This document shows, piece by piece, positions 7,003 to 13,118 of a stretch of DNA of 22,829 nt. Source of the DNA: DATGMB01 sp035293845 (lineage in GTDB: Bacteria > Acidobacteriota > Terriglobia > Bryobacterales > Bryobacteraceae); assembly GCA_035293845.1 (NCBI GenBank), contig DATGMB010000168.1:1-22829 (forward strand), written 5' to 3'. The first letter of the stretch is position 1, and the number at the start of each line of letters is the position of its first letter. The notes below the pieces were generated by a model. It did no database searches, was not told the DNA's origin, and saw nothing but the letters and a program-made list of their open reading frames with translations. Both the position numbers and the translations under genes were made by a program.

Positions 7003-7926
7003 ATGGATGGCGCGCTAACATCGAATCAGGTGCTCCCGACCCGCAGATTGTTCACCGCCGGCGTGACCGGCGCCGCCGTTGTAACCCTCTGCGCAGCCAT
7101 TTTCGCCGGCGAAAACGCCGTTCACATCCGCGAGCGCCCGCGCCCGGACCCGCGCGATGCCCGCGGCCTGGCGGCTGCGACGGGTTCCGAGTGGCAGACC
7201 GCGCGCCTCGCCGCCGCCGACGGCACGCCGCTCGATGGCTGGGTGTTCCGCCCCGCCCACCCGAACGGCGGCGCGGCCATCCTGCTGCACGGCGTTGCCG
7301 ATACCCGCGCCGGCGTCCTGTCGCAAGCTGATTTCCTGCTCCGCGCCGGGTATTTCGTCCTGACGCCGGACGCTCGCGGCCACGGCGCGAGCGGCGGGTC
7401 CATCATCACTTACGGGGTGCGCGAAGCGGGCGACGTCCATTCCTGGGCCGATTGGCTCCTCGCCCGAACCGGCGCGACACGGCTCTACGGCCTGGGCGAA
7501 TCGATGGGCGCCGCCATCCTGCTCCAGTCCCTTGCCATCGAGCGCCGTTTCCGGGCTGTGGCCGCCGAGTGCCCGTTCGCCGATTTCGAATCCATCGCGT
7601 TCGACCGCATGAAGCAGGCCGGCGCGCCGCACCCGCTCTCCGATGCGATCGTCCCGCTCGGGCTGCTCTACGGCCGCCTGCGCTACGGGATCGACCTCCG
7701 TCAGGCGTCCCCGGAGGCCGCTGTGCGCGCCACCTCCGTGCCGGTTCTCCTGATCCACGGCACAGCCGATGACAACATCCCCCTCCGTCATTCGCGCCGC
7801 CTCCACGCCGCGAACCCGCGCTCGACCGTACTCTGGGAAGTGCCCGGCGCCGGCCACGCCAATGCGATCGGCGTGGCGCGCGACGAATACACCGCGCGGG
7901 TGCTCGACTGGTTCGCGCGACACTGA
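7003..7926 (+). CDS. Membrane-anchored alpha/beta hydrolase (serine hydrolase)
   Basis: 307 aa from the ATG at 7003. A GTG at 7030 (residue 10) is an alternative start preceded by TAACAT. Residues 16-35 form one hydrophobic signal-anchor or uncleaved signal, placing the enzyme on the outer face of the cytoplasmic membrane. The alpha/beta-hydrolase core follows: L-L-H-G (94-97, oxyanion region), PDARGHGASGG (122-132), nucleophile elbow G-L-G-E-S-M-G with S167, the acid region HGTADDNIP with D256, and GAGHAN with H285. This catalytic triad is complete. The layout resembles the BAAT/dienelactone/S9-like group of COG1073-type hydrolases. The substrate (ester, peptide or acyl group) is unknown. 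The gene is divergent from the HIT gene with a 53-nt spacer. Confidence 0.85.
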   Translation: MDGALTSNQVLPTRRLFTAGVTGAAVVTLCAAIFAGENAVHIRERPRPDPRDARGLAAATGSEWQTARLAAADGTPLDGWVFRPAHPNGGAAILLHGVADTRAGVLSQADFLLRAGYFVLTPDARGHGASGGSIITYGVREAGDVHSWADWLLARTGATRLYGLGESMGAAILLQSLAIERRFRAVAAECPFADFESIAFDRMKQAGAPHPLSDAIVPLGLLYGRLRYGIDLRQASPEAAVRATSVPVLLIHGTADDNIPLRHSRRLHAANPRSTVLWEVPGAGHANAIGVARDEYTARVLDWFARH

Positions 7927-7941
7927 TCGCGCGGGCGGGTG

Positions 7942-7947
7942 TAGCAT
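7942..7947 (+). promoter_or_regulatory. -10-like TAGCAT directly before the 7954 gene (possible leaderless promoter)
   Basis: TAGCAT ends 6 nt before the ATG at 7954. There is no Shine-Dalgarno sequence in the gap and no clear -35 box. The spacing matches that of other genes in the window. Confidence 0.35.
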
Positions 7948-7953
7948 CGATGT

Positions 7954-8283
7954 ATGGTTCGCAGGTGCACAGGCTTCGCCCTTGCCTTGGCGCCGATCCT
8001 GGTGCTTGGGCTGGCGATGGCGCGTGCGCACGCGCATCAGTTGCCCGATTCCGCCATCTGGTTCTCAGCCCCGTGCGGGCCGGCAGCGCCCGCATTCCAA
8101 GCGGCGGAGCAGTCGAAAGCGGTATCGAGGATCGACTCGAGTCTCCACGCCGCGAACGGCGAAGCGCCGTTTGGCTTGGTAGCGCCAGAGGCCCACTGCG
8201 GATCGACGGTGCGGGCAGTTCCGCCGCCGGCGCCCGGGACCTTCCCGCCCCTCCTGCACCGGCCTCCACCCATCCACTGCTGA
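7954..8283 (+). CDS. Small secreted hypothetical protein
   Basis: 109 aa. The N-terminus (MVRRCTGFALALAPILVLGL, then AMARAHA-HQLPD) is a textbook signal peptide with an A-H-A cleavage site. The mature part of about 80 residues is rich in Ala and Pro and ends in a Pro/His-rich tail (HRPPPIHC), with three cysteines in the mature chain. I recognise no domain. Support for it being real is the signal peptide, the TAGCAT 6 nt upstream and a hairpin 20 nt past the stop. Against it, the composition is plain GC-rich and a minus-strand frame overlaps (8037-8360). A role in the cell envelope or in metal binding through the terminal His/Cys would be a guess. Confidence 0.5.
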   Translation: MVRRCTGFALALAPILVLGLAMARAHAHQLPDSAIWFSAPCGPAAPAFQAAEQSKAVSRIDSSLHAANGEAPFGLVAPEAHCGSTVRAVPPPAPGTFPPLLHRPPPIHC

Positions 8284-8302
8284 TCCGGCATCGCAAGGGT
8301 TC

Positions 8303-8327
8303 GCGCTCGCGACAGGTTCGTGAGCGC
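8303..8327 (+). terminator. Hairpin after the 7954-8283 gene
   Basis: A 10-bp stem with one G-T pair (8303-8312 with 8318-8327) closes on a 5-nt loop (CAGGT), 20 nt after the stop codon. No U-tract follows. It separates the small secreted gene from the next gene. Confidence 0.45.
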
Positions 8328-8352
8328 CGTCGTCCACCTGGGTAGTGTCTCT

Positions 8353-8357
8353 GGAGG
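8353..8357 (+). promoter_or_regulatory. Strong ribosome binding site (GGAGG) fixing the start at 8366
   Basis: GGAGG lies 8 nt before the ATG at 8366. The in-frame upstream start at 8345 overlaps this region and would place extra residues before the signal peptide, so 8366 is the start. Confidence 0.75.
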
Positions 8358-8365
8358 CAAATTTC

Positions 8366-8794
8366 ATGAAGAAAGTAATGTGGATTGCCGCGCTGTGGAG
8401 CAGCGCTTTGACCGCCCAAAACGGGCGGCTCGCGAACGGCATCTACGCCGTTGAGAAAGGCAACACGACGGCGAAGAATCTGGTTACCCGGAAGTACGAA
8501 GGCAAAGACGTCTTGCTCGATACGGCGAAATTCGCGCCGCTCGTCATCGAAGGGAAGCCTGAGATTCAGCGCGGACCGCGCGGCAGCGGGTTGTCGGTTC
8601 AACTCGCGCCCGAGGCCGCCCGGCGATTGGCGGCTCTGACGCGTTCGCACATCGACCGGCAAATCGCGGTGGTGATCGGCGACAGGGTCGTCTCGACCCC
8701 GACGGTTCGCAGCGCGATCACAGACGGCAAAGCCTGGATCACGCCGTGCGAAGACGAATCGTGCCAGACGCTCCGGCGCGAGCTGGGTAAATAG
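8366..8794 (+). CDS. Exported protein with SecDF P1-head-like domain
   Basis: 142 aa. Residues 1-18 (MKKVMWIAALWSSALTAQ) are a signal peptide. Residues ~75-127 contain G-L-S-V-Q-L, then AARRLAALTRSHIDRQIAVV, IGDRVVSTPTVRSAI and a final G-K-A-W-I-T. This follows the pattern of the head subdomain of the SecD periplasmic P1 domain (F-x-x-L-T-x-x-x-x-G-x-x-x-A-I-V-x-D-G-x-V-x-S-A-P-x-V). No transmembrane helices or RND core are present, so this is a free-standing periplasmic module and not a translocase subunit. C128 and C133 near the C-terminus may form a small disulfide loop. Its function is unknown. It might bind envelope proteins or be a degenerate paralogue. The domain match is by eye. Confidence 0.7.
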   Translation: MKKVMWIAALWSSALTAQNGRLANGIYAVEKGNTTAKNLVTRKYEGKDVLLDTAKFAPLVIEGKPEIQRGPRGSGLSVQLAPEAARRLAALTRSHIDRQIAVVIGDRVVSTPTVRSAITDGKAWITPCEDESCQTLRRELGK

Positions 8795-8807
8795 GGCAAT
8801 CGGTCGG

Positions 8808-8842
8808 CCGTGAGGAAGCGCCGGTGCGGCGCTTCCTCACGG
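8808..8842 (+). terminator. Perfect 15-bp hairpin after the SecDF-head-like gene
   Basis: Positions 8808-8822 and 8828-8842 are exact complements around a 5-nt loop (GGTGC), beginning 14 nt after the stop codon. It is the most stable hairpin in the window. No U-tract follows on the plus strand. It lies 48 nt upstream of the next gene's start, so transcription of that gene must begin after it or read through. Confidence 0.65.
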
Positions 8843-8877
8843 AACTCCGCAGTCTCGACGGCCCCCCTTCGCGCTGA

Positions 8878-8883
8878 TACCAT
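8878..8883 (+). promoter_or_regulatory. -10-like TACCAT directly before the 8891 gene (possible leaderless promoter)
   Basis: TACCAT ends 7 nt before the ATG at 8891, downstream of the strong hairpin. It is the only plausible promoter element between that hairpin and the gene. There is no Shine-Dalgarno sequence. Confidence 0.4.
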
Positions 8884-8890
8884 CATTCCT

Positions 8891-9982
8891 ATGGGCCTCT
8901 CGCGCCGCTCCGTGCTCGCCGGTTTCGCCGCGGGACGGTTGATGGCCCAATCCGGCAAGGGCGCCGTCTTTCCCAGCGCCGTCCGGCGTTATTCCGATCC
9001 CACCACGGAAATCGATGTTTTTCGCCTCACCGATCCCGCCTCCTCCAGCATCCTCCCCGCGTATTACAACCGCGCCATGACGCGCAACAGCGGCGCGCTG
9101 CTCTTCGCCGCGGATCGCGCGGGCTCGCTTCAGGCGTTTCGCATGGAGGTCAAAACGGGCGAGGCGCGGCAGTTGACCGCCGCCGAGGAGTTGGACGCGG
9201 CTTCCCTCACCCTTACTCCGGATAACCGCTCATTCTGCTACTGCGCCGGCCGCGGCCTCTGGATCGCCGGCTTCACCAGCCTGCGCGATCGCCGTCTGTA
9301 CGAAACGCCTGCGGACTGGGAGCGCTGCCCCGGCATGAGCGTCGGCCCCGATGGCACGCACGCCGCCCTCGCCGAGCGGAGAGCCGATGTCTCGCGCCTG
9401 CGTCTGGTCTCGCTGTCGCAGGGCGCGGCGGCGACCGTCGTGGAAGCGCCGTTCGCGATGAGCCATCCGATCGCCCGCCCGCTGCGCGCGCAGATCCTCT
9501 ATCGCCAGGGGGACGAGGCGCTATGGCTCGTCAATTCCGACGGCCAGCGGAACCGCAGGCTCAAGCTCGCGCCCGGCCGCGTCGGCCCGGCGAACTGGGC
9601 GCCGGACGGCCGCACTCTGCTCTATCTCAACTTTCCCGATGACGCCACGCAATTGAACGCCATCCGCGAGCACACACCGGACACCAACAGCGACCGTCTG
9701 GTCGCCAAGACCAGCCAGTTTGTCACCCTCGGCTTCAACCGCGACACCTCGGTCTTCGTCGGCGCCAGCCGTAACACCGCATCGCCGACGATTCTGCTGT
9801 TACTGCGCGTCACGCGCCGCGAATTCACGCTCTGCGAGCACAAGAGCAGCCACTCCGCCGACGCCGCTCCACGGTTCTCCCCCGATAGCCAGCGGGTCTA
9901 CTTTCAAAGCGACCGCGACGGCAAGCCCGCCATTTATAGGGTGCATGTGGAGAAGCTGGTGGAACCGACGGAGGGGGAATAG
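8891..9982 (+). CDS. Tat-exported beta-propeller protein resembling oligogalacturonate lyase, probably non-catalytic
   Basis: 363 aa from the ATG at 8891. The longer frame back to 8810 begins inside a terminator hairpin. The start MGLSRRSVLAGFAAGRLMAQ has a twin-arginine (S-R-R-S-V-L) export motif. The rest is a TolB/WD40-like propeller with repeated P-D-G/P-D-(N/S) turns (TPDNRSF, WAPDGRTLLY, FSPDSQRVYF) and a final SDRDGKPAIYRV. F-R-L-T-D-P near the start and SHPIARP (H192) followed by LWLVNSDG are reminiscent of oligogalacturonate lyase (Ogl, PL22-like). The blocks that in Ogl normally carry metal-binding histidines (G-H-E-F-W and H-P-H-P-S-F) read VGPANWAPDG and SADAAPRFSPDS (after H321), so those ligands appear lost. 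A sugar-binding or structural role is more likely than lyase activity. The family assignment is by eye. Confidence 0.75.
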   Translation: MGLSRRSVLAGFAAGRLMAQSGKGAVFPSAVRRYSDPTTEIDVFRLTDPASSSILPAYYNRAMTRNSGALLFAADRAGSLQAFRMEVKTGEARQLTAAEELDAASLTLTPDNRSFCYCAGRGLWIAGFTSLRDRRLYETPADWERCPGMSVGPDGTHAALAERRADVSRLRLVSLSQGAAATVVEAPFAMSHPIARPLRAQILYRQGDEALWLVNSDGQRNRRLKLAPGRVGPANWAPDGRTLLYLNFPDDATQLNAIREHTPDTNSDRLVAKTSQFVTLGFNRDTSVFVGASRNTASPTILLLLRVTRREFTLCEHKSSHSADAAPRFSPDSQRVYFQSDRDGKPAIYRVHVEKLVEPTEGE

Positions 9983-9990
9983 AGGAATGA

Positions 9991-10065
9991 AGGAGCTAGG
10001 AGTTGAGGAGTTAGGAGGTGCAGCATGCGGCGCACCCAGCCGCTCCTCCTAACTCCTAAGCTCCT
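9991..10065. repeat. Purine-rich inverted repeat between convergent genes
   Basis: AGGAGTTAGGAGG (10006-10018) is an exact complement of CCTCCTAACTCCT (10045-10057), with a 26-nt loop. An outer pair AGGAGCT/AGCTCCT (9991-9997 with 10059-10065) extends the structure. The arm is itself made of short direct repeats (GGAGCTAGGAGTT, GAGGAGTTAGGAGG). It fills nearly the whole 100-nt gap between the propeller gene and the convergent coiled-coil gene. It may act as a bidirectional terminator or be a copy of a dispersed intergenic repeat. Confidence 0.6.
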
Positions 10066-10082
10066 GACTACTGACTTCTCCT

Positions 10083-10976
10083 TTACCTTGTCGCCGTTTC
10101 CTTCGGCGTCGCGATATAGCCGACGATTCCGTCCTTGGTCACGGTGTTGATCACCAGCTCGTACGGGATGTGGCCGCCCTTGGAGACGTAAAACTGAACC
10201 GGCTCGTTGATGGTCCGGTTGTCTTTCTCGACCGTCTTATCGTCAGCCAAGACCGTGACGCTGTACTGGCCCTTCTTCGGGTTGGTGCTCTTCAACTGGA
10301 GCGAAACATCGCCGAAGCGCACGGGCTTCTTCTTCGCTTCCTTGCCCACCAGCTTCACATCGATGTAGTTCCGCTCGCCGCGCAGCTTCAGCGCCGCCAG
10401 TTCGCTGGCGTTGGTTGCGATGAGCCCGCTCTGCACGCCCAGGTCGCCGCGCACCGATTTCAGATCGGCGATCGTCTTTTGCAGCTCCGATTCCGTTTGC
10501 GTGGCCTGCGTCTTGACCGCGGTCACATCGTTCGAAACCCCGGCAATCTTGGCGTCAGTGGCGCTCGCCACCTGCTGCACGTTGCTCTTCACGTCCGAGA
10601 TTTCGCTCGAAACCTGCTGCTGCACCTTGGCCTGCTCAGCCTCGAGCATTTTCACCCTCTGATCGGCATAGGCCTGCGCTTCCGCCTTGCCCTGGCTGGC
10701 GGCCATGCGAGCCTGCGCGCGCGCCGCATCGAGCTCTTCCTTCAGCGTCTCGAGATGGCGCTTCTGCGCCTCGGTGGTGACGTTGGCGCTGTCGCGCAGC
10801 GTCGTCAGCTCGTTGCTGAGCTTGTTCTGCATCGCGGCCACGTCCGAGCGGACGCGATCGATCTGCACGTAAAGATAAATGTTGGCCGCGACCAGCGCGA
10901 TGGCGGCGCCGCCCAACAGGGCGGGCATCACGCTGGAGCGCCGCGGCTCCGGCTGCGGATATTGTGTCGGACTCAC
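10083..10976 (-). CDS. Membrane-anchored coiled-coil protein
   Basis: 297 aa from a GTG start at 10976, supported by AGGAG 9 nt upstream. A short Pro-rich cytoplasmic N-terminus (MSPTQYPQPEPRRSSVMP) precedes one transmembrane helix (about residues 17-37, LLGGAAIALVAANIYLYVQI). Residues ~40-190 are a long Ala/Gln/Glu/Lys-rich coiled coil with heptad-like spacing and repeated V-x-x-V-x-T-x-A segments. From about 205 a compact C-terminal domain follows (NYIDVKLVGKEAKKKPVRFG to GIVGYIATPK), beta-rich by pattern. No named family is recognised. The topology (N-in, long periplasmic coil, C-terminal beta domain) suggests an envelope spacer or scaffold. The gene is followed by the inverted repeat at 9991-10065. 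Confidence 0.8.
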   Translation of the reverse strand: MSPTQYPQPEPRRSSVMPALLGGAAIALVAANIYLYVQIDRVRSDVAAMQNKLSNELTTLRDSANVTTEAQKRHLETLKEELDAARAQARMAASQGKAEAQAYADQRVKMLEAEQAKVQQQVSSEISDVKSNVQQVASATDAKIAGVSNDVTAVKTQATQTESELQKTIADLKSVRGDLGVQSGLIATNASELAALKLRGERNYIDVKLVGKEAKKKPVRFGDVSLQLKSTNPKKGQYSVTVLADDKTVEKDNRTINEPVQFYVSKGGHIPYELVINTVTKDGIVGYIATPKETATR

Positions 10977-10985
10977 TTATGGAAA

Positions 10986-10990
10986 CTCCT
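10986..10990 (-). promoter_or_regulatory. Ribosome binding site (AGGAG) fixing the GTG start at 10976
   Basis: AGGAG on the minus strand lies 9 nt before GTG-AGT-CCG. No ATG gives comparable spacing, so the GTG is taken as the start. Confidence 0.7.
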
Positions 10991-11053
10991 TTTTGCGGCG
11001 CGGATGCCCTAGCCCCCGAGTCTCGCCCGCATCCGCCGCTCGCGCATCACTAC

Positions 11054-11059
11054 AGTATA
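11054..11059 (-). promoter_or_regulatory. -10 element TATACT upstream of the coiled-coil gene
   Basis: TATACT on the minus strand is 77 nt from the start codon. The -35 region (around 11077-11082, ACCGGG) is poor. It lies just past a small CCGGGC/GCCCGG hairpin (11068-11082) abutting the stop codon of the upstream gene, so it would give the coiled-coil gene its own promoter. Confidence 0.4.
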
Positions 11060-11082
11060 GATGGCCTCCGGGCCGCGCCCGG

Positions 11083-12495
11083 TTACGATGAAAGATCGAA
11101 AGATAATCCCGGCGCGGCCACTATGGCATCCAGATTGTGCCGCGATTTCAACAACTTGGCCAGCGTTTCGGCCTGCTCCGGCTCGCCGTGCACCAGGAAG
11201 ACGCGGCGCAGGGAAGGGACCATCGGACGAATCCAATCGAACAATTCGCTCTGATCGGCGTGGGCGCTCAACTCGTCCAGACTCGCAATTTCCGCGCGTA
11301 CCCGCACCGGCTCGCCGAAAATGCGCACTTCCGGCCATTTCTCGACCAGCTTCCGGCCCAAGGTGTCCTGCGCCATGAAGCCGGCGATCAGCACCGTATT
11401 GCGCGGATCTTCGATGTTGTTCCGCAGATGGTGCAGGATGCGTCCCTGCTCCGCCATCCCGGAGGCCGAAATCACCACAAATGGCCCGTGCAGATCGTTC
11501 AGCTTCTTTGAGTCCTCCGCGTCCCGGATGTATTGCAGGCGCCGGAAGCCGAACGGGTCCTCGTGATTGCCGAGGTACGCCCGCGTCTCCTCGTTGAAAC
11601 ACTCCGGATGCGCGCGGTACACGTCCGTCACGTTCACCGCCAGCGGACTGTCCACGTAAATCGGAATATTCGGGATGCGTTTCTCGTTGGCGAGCTGGTG
11701 CAGCAGCAGCACCAGTTGCTGCGTCCTTCCCACGGCAAAGGCCGGCACGATGATGCGGCCGCCGCGCCCGGCCGTCCGGTTGACCACCGCCTCCAGCCGG
11801 TTCACGACGTGGTCCAGGCTCTTGTGCAGCCGGCCGCCGTAGGTGCTCTCCAGGATGAGGTAGTCGACCGGCGGCATCGCCTCCGGGCTGCGGATGATCG
11901 GCGCGTTCGGCCGTCCTACGTCCCCGGAAAACGCGAGCCTCACGCCGCGCGCGCCCGAGGCCTCGTGCAACACCACCGCCGCGGAGCCGAGGATATGCCC
12001 GGCGTCATAGCTTTCGAAGCTCAGGCAGGGCCCGAGCTCCTGCCGCGTGTGGTAGGGAACCGGCCGGAACAGCGGGAGCGTGCGCTCGGCATCCGCCATG
12101 CTGTAGAGCGGTTCGGCGTGGCCGTTCTCGATTCCGATTGCCTTCCGGTGGTCACGGCGCTTGTTCAGGAACTCGGCATCTTTCTCCTGAATGTGGGCCG
12201 TATCGCGCAGCATCCAGTTACAGAGGTCGATGGTCGCCGGGGTCGCGTAGATCGGCCCGCTGAAACCGCCGCGCACGAGCGTCGGCAGGTTGCCGCTGTG
12301 GTCGATGTGCGCGTGGGAGAGCACCACCGCGTCGATCGAGCTGCCCGCGAACGGAAGATGCCGGTTCTTGGCGTCCGCTTCCTTGCGCCGGCCCTGGTTG
12401 AGGCCGCAATCCAGCAGAATCCGCCGGCCGCCCGATTCGACGAGGTGCATCGAGCCCGTGACTCCCCCGGCCGCTCCCCAGAACGTGAGTTTCAT
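11083..12495 (-). CDS. Metallo-beta-lactamase / beta-CASP family RNase (CPSF73/YSH1-like)
   Basis: 470 aa. The protein has the MBL zinc motif H-A-H-I-D-H (H61, H63, D65, H66), H167 (DAGHILGS) and D192 (FSGDVGR), followed by the beta-CASP insert: motif A with E216 (ESTYGG), the PAFAVGRTQ stretch, ISASGM, then SAHAD with H412 and VHGEP with H436. This full set marks a zinc-dependent nuclease of the bacterial CPSF73-like group (COG1236), expected to act on RNA in the cytosol as an endo- and/or 5'-3' exonuclease. It lacks a fused KH domain, which separates it from archaeal aCPSF1. Its length matches the ~450-470 aa family norm. It is divergent from the tRNA-Arg gene. TAACAT lies 14 nt before the ATG at 12495, giving at most a very short leader. 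Confidence 0.92.
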   Translation of the reverse strand: MKLTFWGAAGGVTGSMHLVESGGRRILLDCGLNQGRRKEADAKNRHLPFAGSSIDAVVLSHAHIDHSGNLPTLVRGGFSGPIYATPATIDLCNWMLRDTAHIQEKDAEFLNKRRDHRKAIGIENGHAEPLYSMADAERTLPLFRPVPYHTRQELGPCLSFESYDAGHILGSAAVVLHEASGARGVRLAFSGDVGRPNAPIIRSPEAMPPVDYLILESTYGGRLHKSLDHVVNRLEAVVNRTAGRGGRIIVPAFAVGRTQQLVLLLHQLANEKRIPNIPIYVDSPLAVNVTDVYRAHPECFNEETRAYLGNHEDPFGFRRLQYIRDAEDSKKLNDLHGPFVVISASGMAEQGRILHHLRNNIEDPRNTVLIAGFMAQDTLGRKLVEKWPEVRIFGEPVRVRAEIASLDELSAHADQSELFDWIRPMVPSLRRVFLVHGEPEQAETLAKLLKSRHNLDAIVAAPGLSFDLSS

Positions 12496-12529
12496 AGGTT
12501 GGAACGGCCATGTTACCGCAGATTTGCGC

Positions 12530-12535
12530 GATAAT
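12530..12535 (+). promoter_or_regulatory. -10-like GATAAT before tRNA-Arg
   Basis: GATAAT ends 9 nt before the mature 5' end of the tRNA, so a primary transcript with a leader of a few nucleotides is possible. No good -35 box is seen at the right distance. Confidence 0.35.
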
Positions 12536-12544
12536 GTCTGCTGC

Positions 12545-12620
12545 GGGCGCGTAGCTCAACGGATAGAGCATCGGTCTTCGGAACCGAGGGTTGGAGGTTC
12601 GATTCCTCTCGCGCCTACCA
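12545..12620 (+). tRNA. tRNA-Arg (anticodon TCG)
   Basis: The complete 76-nt cloverleaf folds by hand. Acceptor GGGCGCG (12545-12551) pairs with CGCGCCT (12610-12616, one G-T pair). The D-arm is GCTC/GAGC. The anticodon stem TCGGT/ACCGA holds loop CTTCGGA with anticodon TCG at 12578-12580. The T-arm is GGAGG-TTCGATT-CCTCT. The discriminator is A, followed by an encoded CCA (12618-12620). A20 (12563) and C35 (12579), the main arginine identity bases, are both present. It reads CGA and, by wobble, other CGN codons. Confidence 0.96.
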
Positions 12621-12662
12621 CTCCGGCCCCGTACGACCAGGGACGATGCGGCCAAACGGCGC

Positions 12663-12926
12663 TCATTTCGAGGGCCCCTGCCGCTGCGGGTTTTGCGGCC
12701 GCTGATTCTGCCCTCCCACCTCATTCCACCCTTGCTGGAAAGACCGGCCGACCCGCCGCAAGTGGTCCTGGGCCTGCTGCGCCGCCCGGTTCAGATCCTG
12801 CGCCACCTGGTGGGTCTCGCGCCCTGCCTGGCGCGCCGCGGAGCTGCTGCGCTGCTCGGATTTGGGGCCACAGCACGTCAGGCCGATCGCCGTAGCCACC
12901 GCAAGCGACATGAGTGCGATTCGCAT
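12663..12926 (-). CDS. Small exported Gln/Arg-rich protein, possibly a lipoprotein
   Basis: 87 aa from the ATG at 12926. The in-frame region upstream to 13091 is not protein-like and overlaps a TATAAT promoter. The start MRIALMSLAVATAIGLTCCG is a short signal peptide with two adjacent cysteines. G-L-T-C or L-T-C-C is an imperfect lipobox, so lipidation is possible but not certain. The mature part is hydrophilic and probably helical (AARQAGRETHQVAQDLNRAA, then QQAQDHLRRV) and ends in an Asn/Gln/Pro-rich tail (GQNQRPQNPQRQGPSK). No family is recognised. It lies between the tRNA and the Vgb-like gene, on the opposite strand from both. Confidence 0.6.
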   Translation of the reverse strand: MRIALMSLAVATAIGLTCCGPKSEQRSSSAARQAGRETHQVAQDLNRAAQQAQDHLRRVGRSFQQGWNEVGGQNQRPQNPQRQGPSK

Positions 12927-13018
12927 AACATTCAAGGTGCAACTTCGGTGCCATTTGCGCACCCGCAGGAGCTGCCGTCCACGCGCGATGCCGTGCGATC
13001 GCGCACGCTGCGCCGGTC

Positions 13019-13024
13019 TATAAT
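13019..13024 (+). promoter_or_regulatory. Consensus -10 TATAAT upstream of the Vgb-like gene
   Basis: A perfect TATAAT stands in a GC-rich stretch, 94 nt before the ATG at 13119. The expected -35 site has no TTGACA-like box. A minus-strand TATTAT overlaps it, so it could also serve the divergent small gene. Confidence 0.4.
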
Positions 13025-13118
13025 AGGCAGTTCCAGATCGGCATTTCATTTTAAGGTGGCCCGATTTGGCCATCCCGATCGCGCAACTCAAACCGTGTGG
13101 AGGCGTTTTCAGTCTGTG

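Noticed and set aside
7003..7021. HIT gene start at 7021 overlapping the divergent hydrolase gene
   Set aside because: The first 24 residues are basic, unconserved-looking sequence. HIT proteins start near MPDECLFC, and TATCAT lies just before the ATG at 6949.
8037..8360. Minus-strand 107-codon frame opposite the small secreted gene
   Set aside because: It has no signal peptide, ribosome site or domain. The plus-strand frame has a better start, -10 box and hairpin.
8810..8890. Earlier start for the Ogl-like propeller
   Set aside because: It begins inside the perfect 15-bp hairpin and would hide the twin-arginine signal.
12591..13118. N-terminal extension of the Vgb-like frame upstream to 12591
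   Set aside because: It would begin inside the tRNA-Arg gene, run antisense to the small exported gene and bury the signal peptide.
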